Shown here one piece after another: positions 36,703-45,933 of a stretch of DNA of 64,000 nt. The DNA lies in contig NZ_SJDT01000006.1 in assembly GCF_004331995.1 (NCBI RefSeq), forward strand, positions 1-64,000. The letters are read 5' to 3'. Source of the stretch: Arcanobacterium bovis. GTDB lineage: Bacteria; Actinomycetota; Actinomycetes; Actinomycetales; Actinomycetaceae. The notes below the pieces were generated by a model that ran no database searches, was not told where the DNA came from, and was given only the letters and a program-made list of their open reading frames with translations. The position numbers and the translations under genes were made by a program. Within the stretch, counting starts at the first letter, position 1; the number at the start of each line of letters is the position of its first letter.

Positions 36703-37590
36703 ATGACTTTGTTAAAAACTCGGGCAACTGAGGGATCAACAGGGGAGTACCGCCCCGAACCGCTTGAAATCGAAGTTCCGCGCCTTGGTGGCGCTGGACT
36801 TTCCGGCGTTACCTTTGCTGGGCACATGAGCCACACGGAGCAAATGATGGCGGTTCGTGCTGGCGAAGTAGGATCAGTGCACTCGTGGGAGCTGGTCACT
36901 GCGGTTGATGGTCCAGGTACGCGCATGACTACCTTTTTCGCAGGTTGCCCACTGCGATGCTTATATTGTCATAACCCCGACACGATGAAGATGCGGGACG
37001 GCACAGCAGTTCGTACAGAGGATCTACTGGCACGCATTTCGCGTTATCGTTCAGTTTTTCGGGCGACGGGCGGTGGAGTCACCTTCTCTGGTGGGGAGCC
37101 GTTATTCCAACCTGCTTTTTTGGCGAAATTATTGCGCGGATGCAAAGAAATGGGAATCCATACCGCCATTGACACTTCCGGCTTCCTCGGTACTGCCCTC
37201 ACAGATACAATGATGGACGATCTCGACTTAGTACTTCTCGACGTCAAGAGTGGTATCCCTGAGGTTTATAAGAAGACGACGGGTCGCGAATTGGAGCCTA
37301 CGCTTCGTTTCGGACAGCGACTTTCAGATGCTGGTAAGCCGATTTGGATTCGCTTTGTTCTTGTGCCTACCTTGACCGATTCACCAGAGAATGTGAACGC
37401 AGTTGCGGATATTGTGAGCGCTTGGAAGTCTGTAGAACGCGTTGAAGTTCTTCCTTTTCACCAGATGGGCCGCGACAAGTGGGAGACGCTGGGGATGGAA
37501 TACGAACTTGACGACGTCGTCCCGCCGTCAAACGAAGATACCGAAGCTGTGCGGGAAATTTTCCGCGCGCGTGGTCTAACTGTTCACTGA
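36703..37590 (+). CDS. pflA: Pyruvate formate-lyase activating enzyme (radical SAM)
   Basis: PflA uses a [4Fe-4S] cluster and S-adenosylmethionine to abstract hydrogen from the PFL glycine. The CxxxCxxC motif is CPLRCLYC (Cys82, Cys86, Cys89), preceded by the conserved SWELVTAVDGPGTRMTTFFAG. The rest follows E. coli PflA, including GGGVTFSGGEPLFQ. At ~295 residues it carries an N-terminal extension of about 50 residues compared with the 246-residue E. coli enzyme. The frame opens at 36661, but ATG 36703 has AAGGA at 36688-36692. The extension might help it act on a radical domain carried by a separate protein; this is speculation. Confidence 0.93.
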   Translation: MTLLKTRATEGSTGEYRPEPLEIEVPRLGGAGLSGVTFAGHMSHTEQMMAVRAGEVGSVHSWELVTAVDGPGTRMTTFFAGCPLRCLYCHNPDTMKMRDGTAVRTEDLLARISRYRSVFRATGGGVTFSGGEPLFQPAFLAKLLRGCKEMGIHTAIDTSGFLGTALTDTMMDDLDLVLLDVKSGIPEVYKKTTGRELEPTLRFGQRLSDAGKPIWIRFVLVPTLTDSPENVNAVADIVSAWKSVERVEVLPFHQMGRDKWETLGMEYELDDVVPPSNEDTEAVREIFRARGLTVH

Positions 37591-37861
37591 CGAGCCGTTA
37601 TCTTAGTGTTCCTGGCTTTCAGGAGAACATTTTGAAGTATATATTCCCGTCTAATGTGCGGTTAAAATAATTGAGCATTGAAATATGTTGAATTGAAAAT
37701 CGCACCATTTCTCAAAGCCGGTAATTAATTTGTGATCCAGGTTAAGTGTCGTTACTCTAGCAGTAGAGACATAACCCGGACAACGGAGTCCGGGCCCTCT
37801 TAAAGAAATATCCTTTTCACGCGGTTCAAAGATTTCGCTTAAATTCAGTCAAGCAGTTTTC
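37591..37861 (+). ncRNA. Gap with a possible short transcript after pflA
   Basis: This 271-bp gap lies between convergent pflA and the yggS-family gene. A promoter-like pair, TTGTGA (37730-37735) and TACTCT (37753-37758), has 17-bp spacing. It predicts a start near 37765, just before a 7-bp hairpin CCCGGAC/GTCCGGG (37775-37781, 37788-37794). TTTGTGATCC overlapping the -35 resembles the FNR/CRP-like site before pflB. It could be a small RNA or merely the operon terminator. Both calls are weak. Confidence 0.25.
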
Positions 37862-38587
37862 CTAAACATTTCTTGCACCAAAAATTGCGGTTCCGACGCG
37901 AACAAGTGTTGAACCGTGCGCAACTGCTAGTTCAAGATCGCTGGTCATTCCCATGGAAAGTTCCCCTGCGTTTTCAAGTCCGTCAATTTGATTCATCTCA
38001 GATAAAAGCTTGCGGGTAGTAGCGAAACTTGTGGCAACGGCGTCGGGATCTGGGGAATTGGCACCAATAGTCATCAAGCCCTGCACTGTAACGTAGGGGA
38101 GAGATACCACGCTTTGTGCGAGCTCAAGTAGCTTATCTGGTTCACATCCAAACTGGGTGGTAGCTCCGGAAGAATTAACTTGAAGCAATATGGGATATGG
38201 CGCGTCGGCCTCGCCTGTAGCGCAGCGTGCTTCTTGCCGCCGGTTGATACGCTGGGCATATTTGAGGCTGTCCACGGTGTCGATCCGCTGCGCGTAGGTC
38301 ATTGCCGTGCTCAGCTTATTTGATTGAACGTGCCCGATGACGGTAGTCGTGTGGGGCGGAGCGTTGAGCGCGAGTAGATCGCGCTCGGATTCTTCGAGCT
38401 GATGCACTAAATTGTGCCCTAATAAAGTTTCTCCGCAGGCGAGTGCGCGCATGATATGTGCGGCGGGTTGGTATTTAGCGGCAAGCATGAGTTTGATTTC
38501 TTTAGGATCACGGCCTGCGGTGAGGGCAGCAGCTCGGATGCGGTTACGAACTGCGCAAATATTTCCTTCGATATCGATGCTGTCCAT
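37862..38587 (-). CDS. YggS family PLP-binding protein (PLP homeostasis)
   Basis: This ~241-residue protein has the alanine-racemase-like TIM barrel. The PLP lysine is in MLAAKYQP (Lys38), and later segments are IGHVQSNKL, VNSSGATTQFGCEPDKL, GLMTIGA and SMGMTSDLELAVAHGSTLVRVGTAIFG. Family members buffer pyridoxal phosphate and affect amino-acid metabolism; they are not active racemases. The frame opens at TTG 38605, but ATG 38587 follows GAGAG at suitable spacing and is chosen. Confidence 0.92.
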   Translation of the reverse strand: MDSIDIEGNICAVRNRIRAAALTAGRDPKEIKLMLAAKYQPAAHIMRALACGETLLGHNLVHQLEESERDLLALNAPPHTTTVIGHVQSNKLSTAMTYAQRIDTVDSLKYAQRINRRQEARCATGEADAPYPILLQVNSSGATTQFGCEPDKLLELAQSVVSLPYVTVQGLMTIGANSPDPDAVATSFATTRKLLSEMNQIDGLENAGELSMGMTSDLELAVAHGSTLVRVGTAIFGARNV

Positions 38588-38642
38588 TATTTCGCTCTCT
38601 TTCAATACTTCTGCTTAAATGTTTCTGCGCGGTGGTCCGTGC

Positions 38643-41369
38643 CTAGCGTGGGCCAACGTTAATGATGCGTAGTTCGAGGGCATCACGTTCGTCGCACTTA
38701 TCGAGATCGATGATTGCCCAGATTGCCCAAGCGAGATCGTCATTGCCGTCGTCGATTATTTGGATCGCAAGCCACAAGCGACCCGGTAGGTGAGCTTCGA
38801 GAACCTCGCTAGCAAATTCCTCGTCGGCGCCAGCTTGGATCAAGTCGGCTAGGGAAGGATCCTCGAGAATCTGGAAGAACTGTTCAGAACGTGCTTTCGT
38901 GTCTGTGCCCACGTAGTTATATTCGTCAAAATAGGCATCAGCGGCGTCAGCCCAACGCTCGTAACCCCAGTGTGTGCCAGCATCTAACTCGGCGAGGAAA
39001 TCGAAGTCTTCACGGTCAAAGGCACTCACTGCACTGAAAAGTGTATTTCGAATTGCCGTGCGAAGTGCGTGTTTATTGCGGGTGAATAGTACGTGACCAT
39101 TTTCGTCTGCGCCGAACGCTCCCTCTTCGCCGTCGCTCGAATCGTTAGCCTCAAGCATCGCCAACTCTTGGGTAGTGATGCGGCCATCGGCGAGGGCTTC
39201 CCACTCGTCGAGCAAAGAAGAATCGATGGAACGCACCAAACGCCCGAGCCAGGAGATGATTTCTGCAAGCTCATCGGTGCGAGCGTCGAGAGGGATGATC
39301 TGGCGCATAGCGCGGTAGGTATCGGTGAGATACCGGAGTAATACCCCCTCTGATCTGGATAAATCATAGCGGGAGACGAATTCTGAGAACGTCATCGCGT
39401 CCTCAATCATCGCTCGCACAATAGACTTCGGACTCAGATCATGACTCTTTACCCAAGGATTGGTCTGTGCGTAAATCTCCAGCGCCGGTTGTAGTAAATC
39501 CGCTAACGGCATCGGCCACGTGACTTCATCGGTGAGCTGCATACGCTCGTTATACTCCACTCCTTGTGCTTTGAGCTTGCCAATCAATTCGCCTTTCAAT
39601 ACCTTTTTCTGGGCAATGAGCACGGCTGTAGGTTCTTCTTGGACGGCCTCAATCACCGAGACGACGTCGAGTGCGTAAGTTGGCGAAAGAGGGTCAAGGA
39701 GCTCTAAGGCACTCAGCGCAAAAGGAGATAAAGGTGCATTGAGTGCGAAATCGGAAGGAACTTCTTTCGCAAAGCGCAGTGCTGGTTCGCCTGGATGAGC
39801 GGCCCGCCACTGCCGATTTTCGTGCACGATTACGCCTGCTAGTCGTAACGAGCTGTAAATCTCTATTGCCTGACGAATGAGCTGGTTATGCGCGGTTTTC
39901 GGCTCGTGATTGGCGGTGAGCAGGTGAGTTGCTGCGGCCACTGGATCAGGGCGTTGCATGAGGTTGAGGATTGTTGCATGGTTGATGCGTAGTTGTGAAC
40001 GCAGTGTTTCAGGTTTTTTCTCACGCAACTGTTCGAATGTTTTCTCTGACCACTGGAGCTTTCCCTCCTCCGGCTTCACTTTCTGCACACGCTTTTGCTT
40101 GAGCGGATCATCGCCTGCCTTGCGGATGCGACGGGCGTTCTCAATCTCATGTTCGGGCGCCTGCACCACCACGTAACCGACGGTGTCGAAACCTGCGCGG
40201 CCAGCGCGACCAGCAATTTGATGGAATTCGCGGGCAGTGAGGTGTCGCATTTTATTGCCGTCAAATTTTGCCAGCGAGGTGATGAGTACCGTGCGAATAG
40301 GCACGTTGATACCGACGCCGAGAGTATCAGTTCCACACACTACGCTCAGTAGACCTTGCTGCGTGAGTTTTTCAACAAGGCGGCGGTATCGTGGCAAAAG
40401 CCCTGCATGGTGAACTCCTATGCCGGAGCGGAGAAGTTTAGAAAGTACCTGGCCAAAGCCTGCACCAAATTTGAAGTTTCCCAAAGCTTGAGCAATTTTG
40501 GCATTTTGTTCTTTCGAAATTAGCGACATCGGAAGCAATGATTGCGCTTGGGCAACAGCTTCTCGCTGCGAAAAATGGACCACGTACACCGGCGCCATAT
40601 GCGTTGCCACCAGATCTTGAATAACTTCGTGTATCGGATCCACAGACCACGTAAAATGCAATGGAACTGGGCGCACGGCGTCGTCCACCACGCTTACGCT
40701 GCGATTGGTGCGTTTTTCGAGATCTTCGACGAAAAAGCTCGTGTCGCCGAGGGTCGCAGAGAGCAAGATGTGCTGCGCTTGTGGTAGCTCTAAGAGCGGA
40801 ACCTGCCATGCCCACCCGCGCTGTGGATCGGCGTAGAAGTGGAATTCGTCCATGACGACGACGCCTACATCTGCGCTTTCTCCCTCACGGAGCGCGATAT
40901 TTGCCAAGATTTCGGCTGTTGCGCAGATGATCGGTGCGTCGGCGTTGATAGAAGAGTCACCAGTGACCATTCCGACGTTTTGAGCGTCGAAAAGATCAAT
41001 GAGATCGAAGAACTTTTCCGAAACGAGAGCTTTGAGCGGCGCAGTGTAATAGGCTGTGCGGCCGGTGGCGAGCGCAGCGAAGAGCGCTTGCATCGCTATC
41101 AAGGATTTTCCCGATCCGGTGGGCGTGGCAACGATGACGTGTTCGCCGCTGACGATAGCTAAAAGAGCTTCCTCTTGATGAGGATACATCGTCTTTCCAG
41201 TGGAATTTACCCAGGTGGTGAAAGCCTCAAGAATGGCATCGGGTTGTGGAATTATTCCGTGGCTATCCTCGAGTGCGTCGAGAATGACGTTGAGTGCTGC
41301 AGACGTAGGTGCAGGCTTCGACGAGGGCGAAGAGGTGCAGAAATTTGGATTTTCGGAGTAACTAGCCAC
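38643..41369 (-). CDS. DEAD/DEAH-box RNA helicase with C-terminal DUF3516-type region
   Basis: This 908-residue Ski2-like superfamily 2 helicase has Walker A ATPTGSGKSLIAMQ, motif II VVMDEFHFYAD, motif III LLSATLGD, and motif VI HQIAGRAGRAGFD. The large C-terminal part (~430-908) is helical and acidic and matches the region annotated as DUF3516 in actinobacteria. Its RNA substrate is unknown; roles in RNA turnover or ribosome assembly are plausible by family. The start is GTG 41369. It lies 55 bp upstream of the yggS-family gene on the same strand. Confidence 0.88.
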   Translation of the reverse strand: MASYSENPNFCTSSPSSKPAPTSAALNVILDALEDSHGIIPQPDAILEAFTTWVNSTGKTMYPHQEEALLAIVSGEHVIVATPTGSGKSLIAMQALFAALATGRTAYYTAPLKALVSEKFFDLIDLFDAQNVGMVTGDSSINADAPIICATAEILANIALREGESADVGVVVMDEFHFYADPQRGWAWQVPLLELPQAQHILLSATLGDTSFFVEDLEKRTNRSVSVVDDAVRPVPLHFTWSVDPIHEVIQDLVATHMAPVYVVHFSQREAVAQAQSLLPMSLISKEQNAKIAQALGNFKFGAGFGQVLSKLLRSGIGVHHAGLLPRYRRLVEKLTQQGLLSVVCGTDTLGVGINVPIRTVLITSLAKFDGNKMRHLTAREFHQIAGRAGRAGFDTVGYVVVQAPEHEIENARRIRKAGDDPLKQKRVQKVKPEEGKLQWSEKTFEQLREKKPETLRSQLRINHATILNLMQRPDPVAAATHLLTANHEPKTAHNQLIRQAIEIYSSLRLAGVIVHENRQWRAAHPGEPALRFAKEVPSDFALNAPLSPFALSALELLDPLSPTYALDVVSVIEAVQEEPTAVLIAQKKVLKGELIGKLKAQGVEYNERMQLTDEVTWPMPLADLLQPALEIYAQTNPWVKSHDLSPKSIVRAMIEDAMTFSEFVSRYDLSRSEGVLLRYLTDTYRAMRQIIPLDARTDELAEIISWLGRLVRSIDSSLLDEWEALADGRITTQELAMLEANDSSDGEEGAFGADENGHVLFTRNKHALRTAIRNTLFSAVSAFDREDFDFLAELDAGTHWGYERWADAADAYFDEYNYVGTDTKARSEQFFQILEDPSLADLIQAGADEEFASEVLEAHLPGRLWLAIQIIDDGNDDLAWAIWAIIDLDKCDERDALELRIINVGPR

Positions 41370-41465
41370 AGATCAAGTTTACCTGTTTAGGCGGTTTCAT
41401 TGTTGATGGCTTGGATTTGAGGGGCGATTTTCGCAACTACTGTACATGAGTTCCTCGGGCAAGAA

Positions 41466-41501
41466 ATGAAAAACACCAGCTCCACGGGGACGCTGATGTT
41501 T
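41466..41501 (-). terminator. Terminator of the tRNA-His transcript
   Basis: On the minus strand, AAACATCAGC (41501-41492) pairs with GCTGGTGTTT (41480-41471), with one G-T pair, and is followed by TTTC. It lies just downstream of the tRNA. Confidence 0.75.
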
Positions 41502-41504
41502 TAT

Positions 41505-41580
41505 TGGGGTGGCTAACGGGGATTGAACCCGCGACCCCCTGGACCACAACCAGGTGCTCTACCGCTGAGCTATAGCCACC
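41505..41580 (-). tRNA. tRNA-His (GTG)
   Basis: A complete cloverleaf on the minus strand has anticodon GTG in CTGGTT-GTG-GTCCAG and D-loop TAGCTCAGCGGTAGAGC. The T-arm is GGGTTCAATCCCC. The gene encodes the extra 5' G (position -1, base 41580) opposite C73, diagnostic of tRNA-His, and carries an encoded CCA at 41507-41505. Confidence 0.97.
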
Positions 41581-41790
41581 ATGTGTGCTTTCGCAACGAA
41601 TAAAAACTATATCAAGTATTTGTGTCGAGGGAATAATTTCCGCTCCGTGATCAGTGTCACCACTGGTAGTTGCTGAGAACTGAAGTTGTGAACTTATGCG
41701 GTAGTCGCGCACGTATTTGGCTTCTATGGCCACGTTTGAAATCGTGCGCGACTACAGCAATCAACGTATTTGCTCAGCTGATTATCTGTT

Positions 41791-42735
41791 TTACCAAGAA
41801 ATGCGTGTTTGGATTGCGTCTGCGAAACGACCGACAAGATCGTCGTCGGAACCTAGATAAAGTGAGCCGTCAATCAGTGAAACTTCCATCACGTAGAACT
41901 CTGAATCTGATTGTTCGTCGCCACGCACAATGTCAACGCGATTGAAAAGCAAAAGCTCATCACGGCCGGTTACGTCTTTGATGTATCCATGCAAGGCCTT
42001 GCGGATTTGTTCGCCCCAACGCCAGGTTTCTTCAGAGGCGTCGGCAAGATGTGCGACTTCGTCGACTACGTGTGAGTCCTTGGCGGAGCGGAAACGTGGG
42101 TGGAGCATTGGCTCCTTTTCTACCTGGTATGAAGCCAATCCGTTGAGGTAGATAAGCGAAGTCTCGCCTTGACGGTCGATGACGTCCAAGTATCGCTGCA
42201 CCATAACTGAGCGTCCCTCGGAAAGTTCATACATGGCGTGGTCTATCGCCTCAGAGCGGGATGCAGCGTCTGTAGAGGTGTAACGGCCGGTGCCACGACC
42301 GCCCGATGACACGGTCGGTTTGACAACAAAATCGCCAGAAGCTGGGAAACGCGAATGTATCTGTTGCTTACTGAGGTTTTGTTCCGGTTCAAGCCAGATT
42401 GTTGGAATGGTTGGAAGGCCGCGCTTGGCAAGGCTTTGGAGATAGTGCTTGTCAGTGTTCCAAGCCATCGTTTCAGCTGAATTGAGGATGCGTGGTACCG
42501 ATCGCGCCCAATCGATGAATTTCTGCCGGTTCAGGGCGTAATCGCGCACTGAGCGCACGACGACGACGCCGGCGTCGTCCCAATTGACGCTTGGGTCGTC
42601 CCAAACGGCAATGCGTGGTTCAATTCCGCGCTCGCGTAGAGCGTCGGGCAAACCTTGTTCGTCTGGATCAAGATTGGGGAACTGTGAGCTCGTTGCGAGC
42701 GTAACGATAGGTGTAGACACGCTTTTCCTCTTCAA
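41791..42735 (-). CDS. ATP-grasp domain protein
   Basis: This 314-residue protein has an ATP-grasp fold. Nucleotide-binding segments include FVVKPTVSSGGRGTGRY and RSVMVQRYLDVIDRQGETSLIYLNG. The metal-binding end is LLFNRVDIVRG...FYVMEVSLIDGSLYLG. The arrangement resembles glutathione synthetase-like and cycloserine-ligase DcsG-like enzymes that join a carboxylate to an amine or thiol. The substrate cannot be assigned. It stands alone between tRNA genes. The frame opens at ATG 42735; starts a few codons in are possible. Confidence 0.75.
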   Translation of the reverse strand: MKRKSVSTPIVTLATSSQFPNLDPDEQGLPDALRERGIEPRIAVWDDPSVNWDDAGVVVVRSVRDYALNRQKFIDWARSVPRILNSAETMAWNTDKHYLQSLAKRGLPTIPTIWLEPEQNLSKQQIHSRFPASGDFVVKPTVSSGGRGTGRYTSTDAASRSEAIDHAMYELSEGRSVMVQRYLDVIDRQGETSLIYLNGLASYQVEKEPMLHPRFRSAKDSHVVDEVAHLADASEETWRWGEQIRKALHGYIKDVTGRDELLLFNRVDIVRGDEQSDSEFYVMEVSLIDGSLYLGSDDDLVGRFADAIQTRISW

Positions 42736-42922
42736 GATAGCTTTTGAATATGGAATTCGACTTTAGTTTATCGGTCTGAGATATAAAATGCGATGTGACG
42801 CTGACTTTTGGGAAAATGGTAATTCTTCATGCACGAGAGTCGTTGTGCCTGAGGTCACAGGCTTGATTGATGGAGTTAGCTTGCAAATTTTCTGCTTGGT
42901 TCGCTAAGCTATAACACGTTGC

Positions 42923-42995
42923 GCACCGCTAGCTCAACTGGCAGAGCATCTGACTCTTAATCAGAGGGTTCTGGGTTCGAGTCCCAGGCGGTGTA
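42923..42995 (+). tRNA. tRNA-Lys (CTT)
   Basis: A complete cloverleaf has acceptor GCACCGC with GCGGTGT, D-arm TAGCTCAACTGGCAGAGCA, anticodon CTT in CTGACT-CTT-AATCAG, and T-arm CTGGGTTCGAGTCCCAG. The discriminator is A42995. CCA is not encoded, unlike the tRNA-His nearby. Confidence 0.97.
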
Positions 42996-43002
42996 CGAAA
43001 CC

Positions 43003-43030
43003 AAAAGGCTCGTCGAAAGACGAGCCTTTT
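43003..43030 (+). terminator. Terminator of tRNA-Lys
   Basis: AAAAGGCTCGTC (43003-43014) pairs with GACGAGCCTTTT (43019-43030) around a stable GAAA tetraloop, ending in a T-run. Confidence 0.92.
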
Positions 43031-43263
43031 GCGTTGTCTTGAGCTTGCAGAACGCTCGGCCGAGCTTGGGTGCTGCGTTCGTCCGTTCGCCCTAATCGGC
43101 CGTTTTACGACGACGCGCATGCAAGCTGCGTCTGTAAACTAGGCGCATCAACAAGCGATTTGGTGGGCAGCCACGCCCATACAAGCGCGGTAGCCCACCA
43201 AAAAATCACCCAGCTAGCGCTTGCATAAGCTCCTAAGTACACGGCCTAAGTTTCAAACTTGCA

Positions 43264-43923
43264 TCAGTTCTTAAGTTTTTCGTGTGCGCGTTGTGCACGA
43301 TCGGCAGTTAAATCTTTAGTGATTTCTGCTGCTAGTGCGCGCGCTTCCTCGGAAGTCGGCCCTTCACCGTGGGGTAAGAGCACTGAACGGTAGTAACGCA
43401 TCTCATCGATAGAATCGTAAATATCTCCCAATGCGCGGTGATTTCCAGTCTTTTCTGGGGAGGCAAAGTATGTGCGTGGGAACCAACGTTTTGCGAGTTC
43501 CTTGATGGATGACACATCGACTACTCGGTAGTGAAGATGATCCACGAGCTCAGGCATGTCGCGGGCCAAGAAGGTGCGGTCCGTGCCAACGGAATTGCCT
43601 CCCAGCGGGGCTTTTCCGGCATCCGGAACAAAACGCTTTATATAGGCAAGAGTCTGTGCCTGGGCTTCTTCCATGCTCAAGCCCTCGTCCCACTCGTCAA
43701 TTAGACCAGTAGTGGTATGCATGTTACGAACAAAAGGATTCATATGTTCAACGGCTGCTTGGGACGGGCGAATGACGAGGTCAAGGCCAGTGTCGAGCGG
43801 ATTGAGTTCCGCATCGGTAACCACGACGGCGATTTCAACGAGAGCATCGACGTCGAGGTCGAGACCGGTCATTTCACAGTCGATCCAAACAATAGGCGTA
43901 TTTTGCGCAGAAAAATTACTCAC
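43264..43923 (-). CDS. orn: Oligoribonuclease
   Basis: Orn is a 3'-5' exoribonuclease that degrades 2-5 nt RNA fragments, including pGpG. The DEDDh motifs are visible: IVWIDCEMTGLDLD (Asp, Glu), the second aspartate in GNSVGTDRTFLARDMPEL, and H...D in GNHRALGDIYDSIDEMRYYR. The length, 219 residues, is close to the family norm. It lies just after tRNA-Arg on the same strand. Confidence 0.95.
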   Translation of the reverse strand: MSNFSAQNTPIVWIDCEMTGLDLDVDALVEIAVVVTDAELNPLDTGLDLVIRPSQAAVEHMNPFVRNMHTTTGLIDEWDEGLSMEEAQAQTLAYIKRFVPDAGKAPLGGNSVGTDRTFLARDMPELVDHLHYRVVDVSSIKELAKRWFPRTYFASPEKTGNHRALGDIYDSIDEMRYYRSVLLPHGEGPTSEEARALAAEITKDLTADRAQRAHEKLKN

Positions 43924-43989
43924 CGAACTAGCCTATCAAATCGGCAAATAAGAATCTCCCACCGAAAAGCTATTTCGGTGGGAGATAAG

Positions 43990-44062
43990 CGCCCCCAGCG
44001 GGACTCGAACCCACAACCTACAGATTAGAAGTCTGGTGCTCTATCCATTGAGCTATGGAGGC
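43990..44062 (-). tRNA. tRNA-Arg (TCT)
   Basis: A complete cloverleaf on the minus strand has acceptor GCCTCCA with TGGGGGC, D-arm TAGCTCAATGGATAGAGCA, and anticodon TCT in CAGACT-TCT-AATCTG. The T-arm is GTGGGTTCGAGTCCCGC, with G73. CCA is not encoded. Confidence 0.96.
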
Positions 44063-44328
44063 AAGGACGAAATCCATCACTAATTTACCGTTTTTGCCGG
44101 CAAACCGCTAACTAGGTGTGTTGTGCGTGTGGTTATCTGGCTAATGCCGAATCTTTCTCCCAAAAACCCAAGGTCGTAAGAAACCGCGCTTACGCAACAG
44201 GCTGCGCGTACGACGTCGTCATACTGAGCCTAATCCGAAACAAACGCGACGATGCGTTGGGCGTACGAAACACCTAGCGGAACATATCAGAAAAATCGCA
44301 ACATACTAGGTAAATTCGCGCCGTAAAG

Positions 44329-45933
44329 ATGGCCGATGAGAAACATAATCCACGAAAATGGGGTACAAATAGAAGAGTGAGTAATGTTCCTATTGATCGC
44401 GCTGAATTGGCCCATCTCGTGCGTCGCACTTTGCAGGTTTTGCGGGCAACTAATTTGCCGCTCGATTTGCCTGGCACATACGAGATCGAAGCTGCACGTC
44501 AAAAATTAATCACGCAGCTGGAAGCTCGGATTTTACCGCATCTTGAATCGTCAAATCTGCCTGCAATTATTGTGTTGGGTGGCTCTTCGGGCGCTGGAAA
44601 ATCGACGATCGTCAATTCGTTGGTTGGGGCAGAGGTGACGGAGGCGTCGGTGCTGCGGCCAACGACGCGAGTTCCGGTTGCGCTCATTCATCCGAGCGAT
44701 GCTTCGGTTATGGACACTCACATTCTTAAGAGTTTTAGCACCTATAAGGTAAGCGAACACGCGTTGCCAGGAATCGTGGTTATAGATGCGCCCGATTTGG
44801 ACTCAGTAGAGGACGCCAATCGCGAGCTTTCAAACCGTTTGCTAGATTCTGCTGATTTGTGGTTATTTGTGACGACGGCGGCACGTTACGGCGATGCACT
44901 CGCGTGGGCGATTCTCGATATGGCGCATAAACGCGGCTTGACATGCGGTGTTGTGCTCAACCGAGTTTCCGAACGCGCTATGAAGCCTGTGCGTGGTGAC
45001 CTCGCGCAACGTATGGTCGCCTTGGGTCTTGAAGACAGCCCTCTCTTTATTATTCCTGATCAAGGGCCAATGGTGGGAATGCTGCCACCAGCGACGGTGT
45101 CGGAACTGCGAGCATGGCTTGTTGCAATTGCCAAATCTCGGATGGGAAACACGCTAGTTGATCGCACAACCGCCGCAACGTTGCCGATCTTACGTGCAGA
45201 TTTGCTCAATCTTGCTGACGTGGTGGAGATGCAGGAAAATGCTATCGTCGATTTGAAAGATAAAGCGGTTGAAGGGGCGCAGGCGCCAATCGAGAAATTA
45301 GCAACTAATATTTCGGCGGGGCGATTTGGTCAGGGCGCACCAACAACGGCATGGTTGTCGCTTGCGTCAACTGGCGGTCCGCTATCCTCGCTCATCTCTG
45401 GCAAAAAGCCGAGCATATTTCAAAAGCGCACCGAAGCGCGCGATAATGCCGCAACGACTCTTTTTGACTCAGTGCTCACCTCGGCACAGGTCGCATTGAC
45501 GCAAGGCTTAGTAGCCTCGGAAAACGCTATCAACGACGCGTGGCGCAACGACGTCGTCGATACCCGCGATTTTCTTGCTGCCGCACAGGAAAAACTCAAT
45601 CGTGAAGCAATCGTGCAAGACGCCCTCGCTCAGTGGAAGACGCAACTTGCTGCACTCGGTAAAACGGCACCGCAAAATGCGTGGTTTGGGCCGGCAGGAA
45701 ATGCGGCGATAATCGGATCTGCCGCTGGAGGCATTGCGGGCGCGATGAAGGTGGCAGTATCGCTCGGTATGGAAAAGAGTGCGTGGGAAGCGCGTGCGAT
45801 ACTTGCAAAAGTCGTGCGAGAAGCATTGGATTCACTGGTAGCTGTATATACTTCGCCACTTGACGAACTCAATTTTGGCGATAGTACAGTATTGCGCTTG
45901 CGTGCCGGCGAGTTATTGAATTATGTGAAGTGA
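44329..45933 (+). CDS. Dynamin-like GTPase, first of a pair
   Basis: This ~534-residue protein has P-loop VLGGSSGAGKSTIVNSLVG (G1), a G3-like IDAPDLDSVED and a G4-like VLNRVSE, followed by a long helical region. It resembles the first member of tandem dynamin-like protein pairs in actinobacteria (DynA/DynB in Streptomyces), which bind membrane and aid septation. Its frame overlaps the next GTPase by 4 bp. The frame starts at ATG 44329 without a ribosome binding site. GTG 44377 lies eight bases after TACAAA and could be a leaderless start. The gene is divergent from tRNA-Arg across a 266-bp gap in which I see nothing else. Confidence 0.8.
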   Translation: MADEKHNPRKWGTNRRVSNVPIDRAELAHLVRRTLQVLRATNLPLDLPGTYEIEAARQKLITQLEARILPHLESSNLPAIIVLGGSSGAGKSTIVNSLVGAEVTEASVLRPTTRVPVALIHPSDASVMDTHILKSFSTYKVSEHALPGIVVIDAPDLDSVEDANRELSNRLLDSADLWLFVTTAARYGDALAWAILDMAHKRGLTCGVVLNRVSERAMKPVRGDLAQRMVALGLEDSPLFIIPDQGPMVGMLPPATVSELRAWLVAIAKSRMGNTLVDRTTAATLPILRADLLNLADVVEMQENAIVDLKDKAVEGAQAPIEKLATNISAGRFGQGAPTTAWLSLASTGGPLSSLISGKKPSIFQKRTEARDNAATTLFDSVLTSAQVALTQGLVASENAINDAWRNDVVDTRDFLAAAQEKLNREAIVQDALAQWKTQLAALGKTAPQNAWFGPAGNAAIIGSAAGGIAGAMKVAVSLGMEKSAWEARAILAKVVREALDSLVAVYTSPLDELNFGDSTVLRLRAGELLNYVK

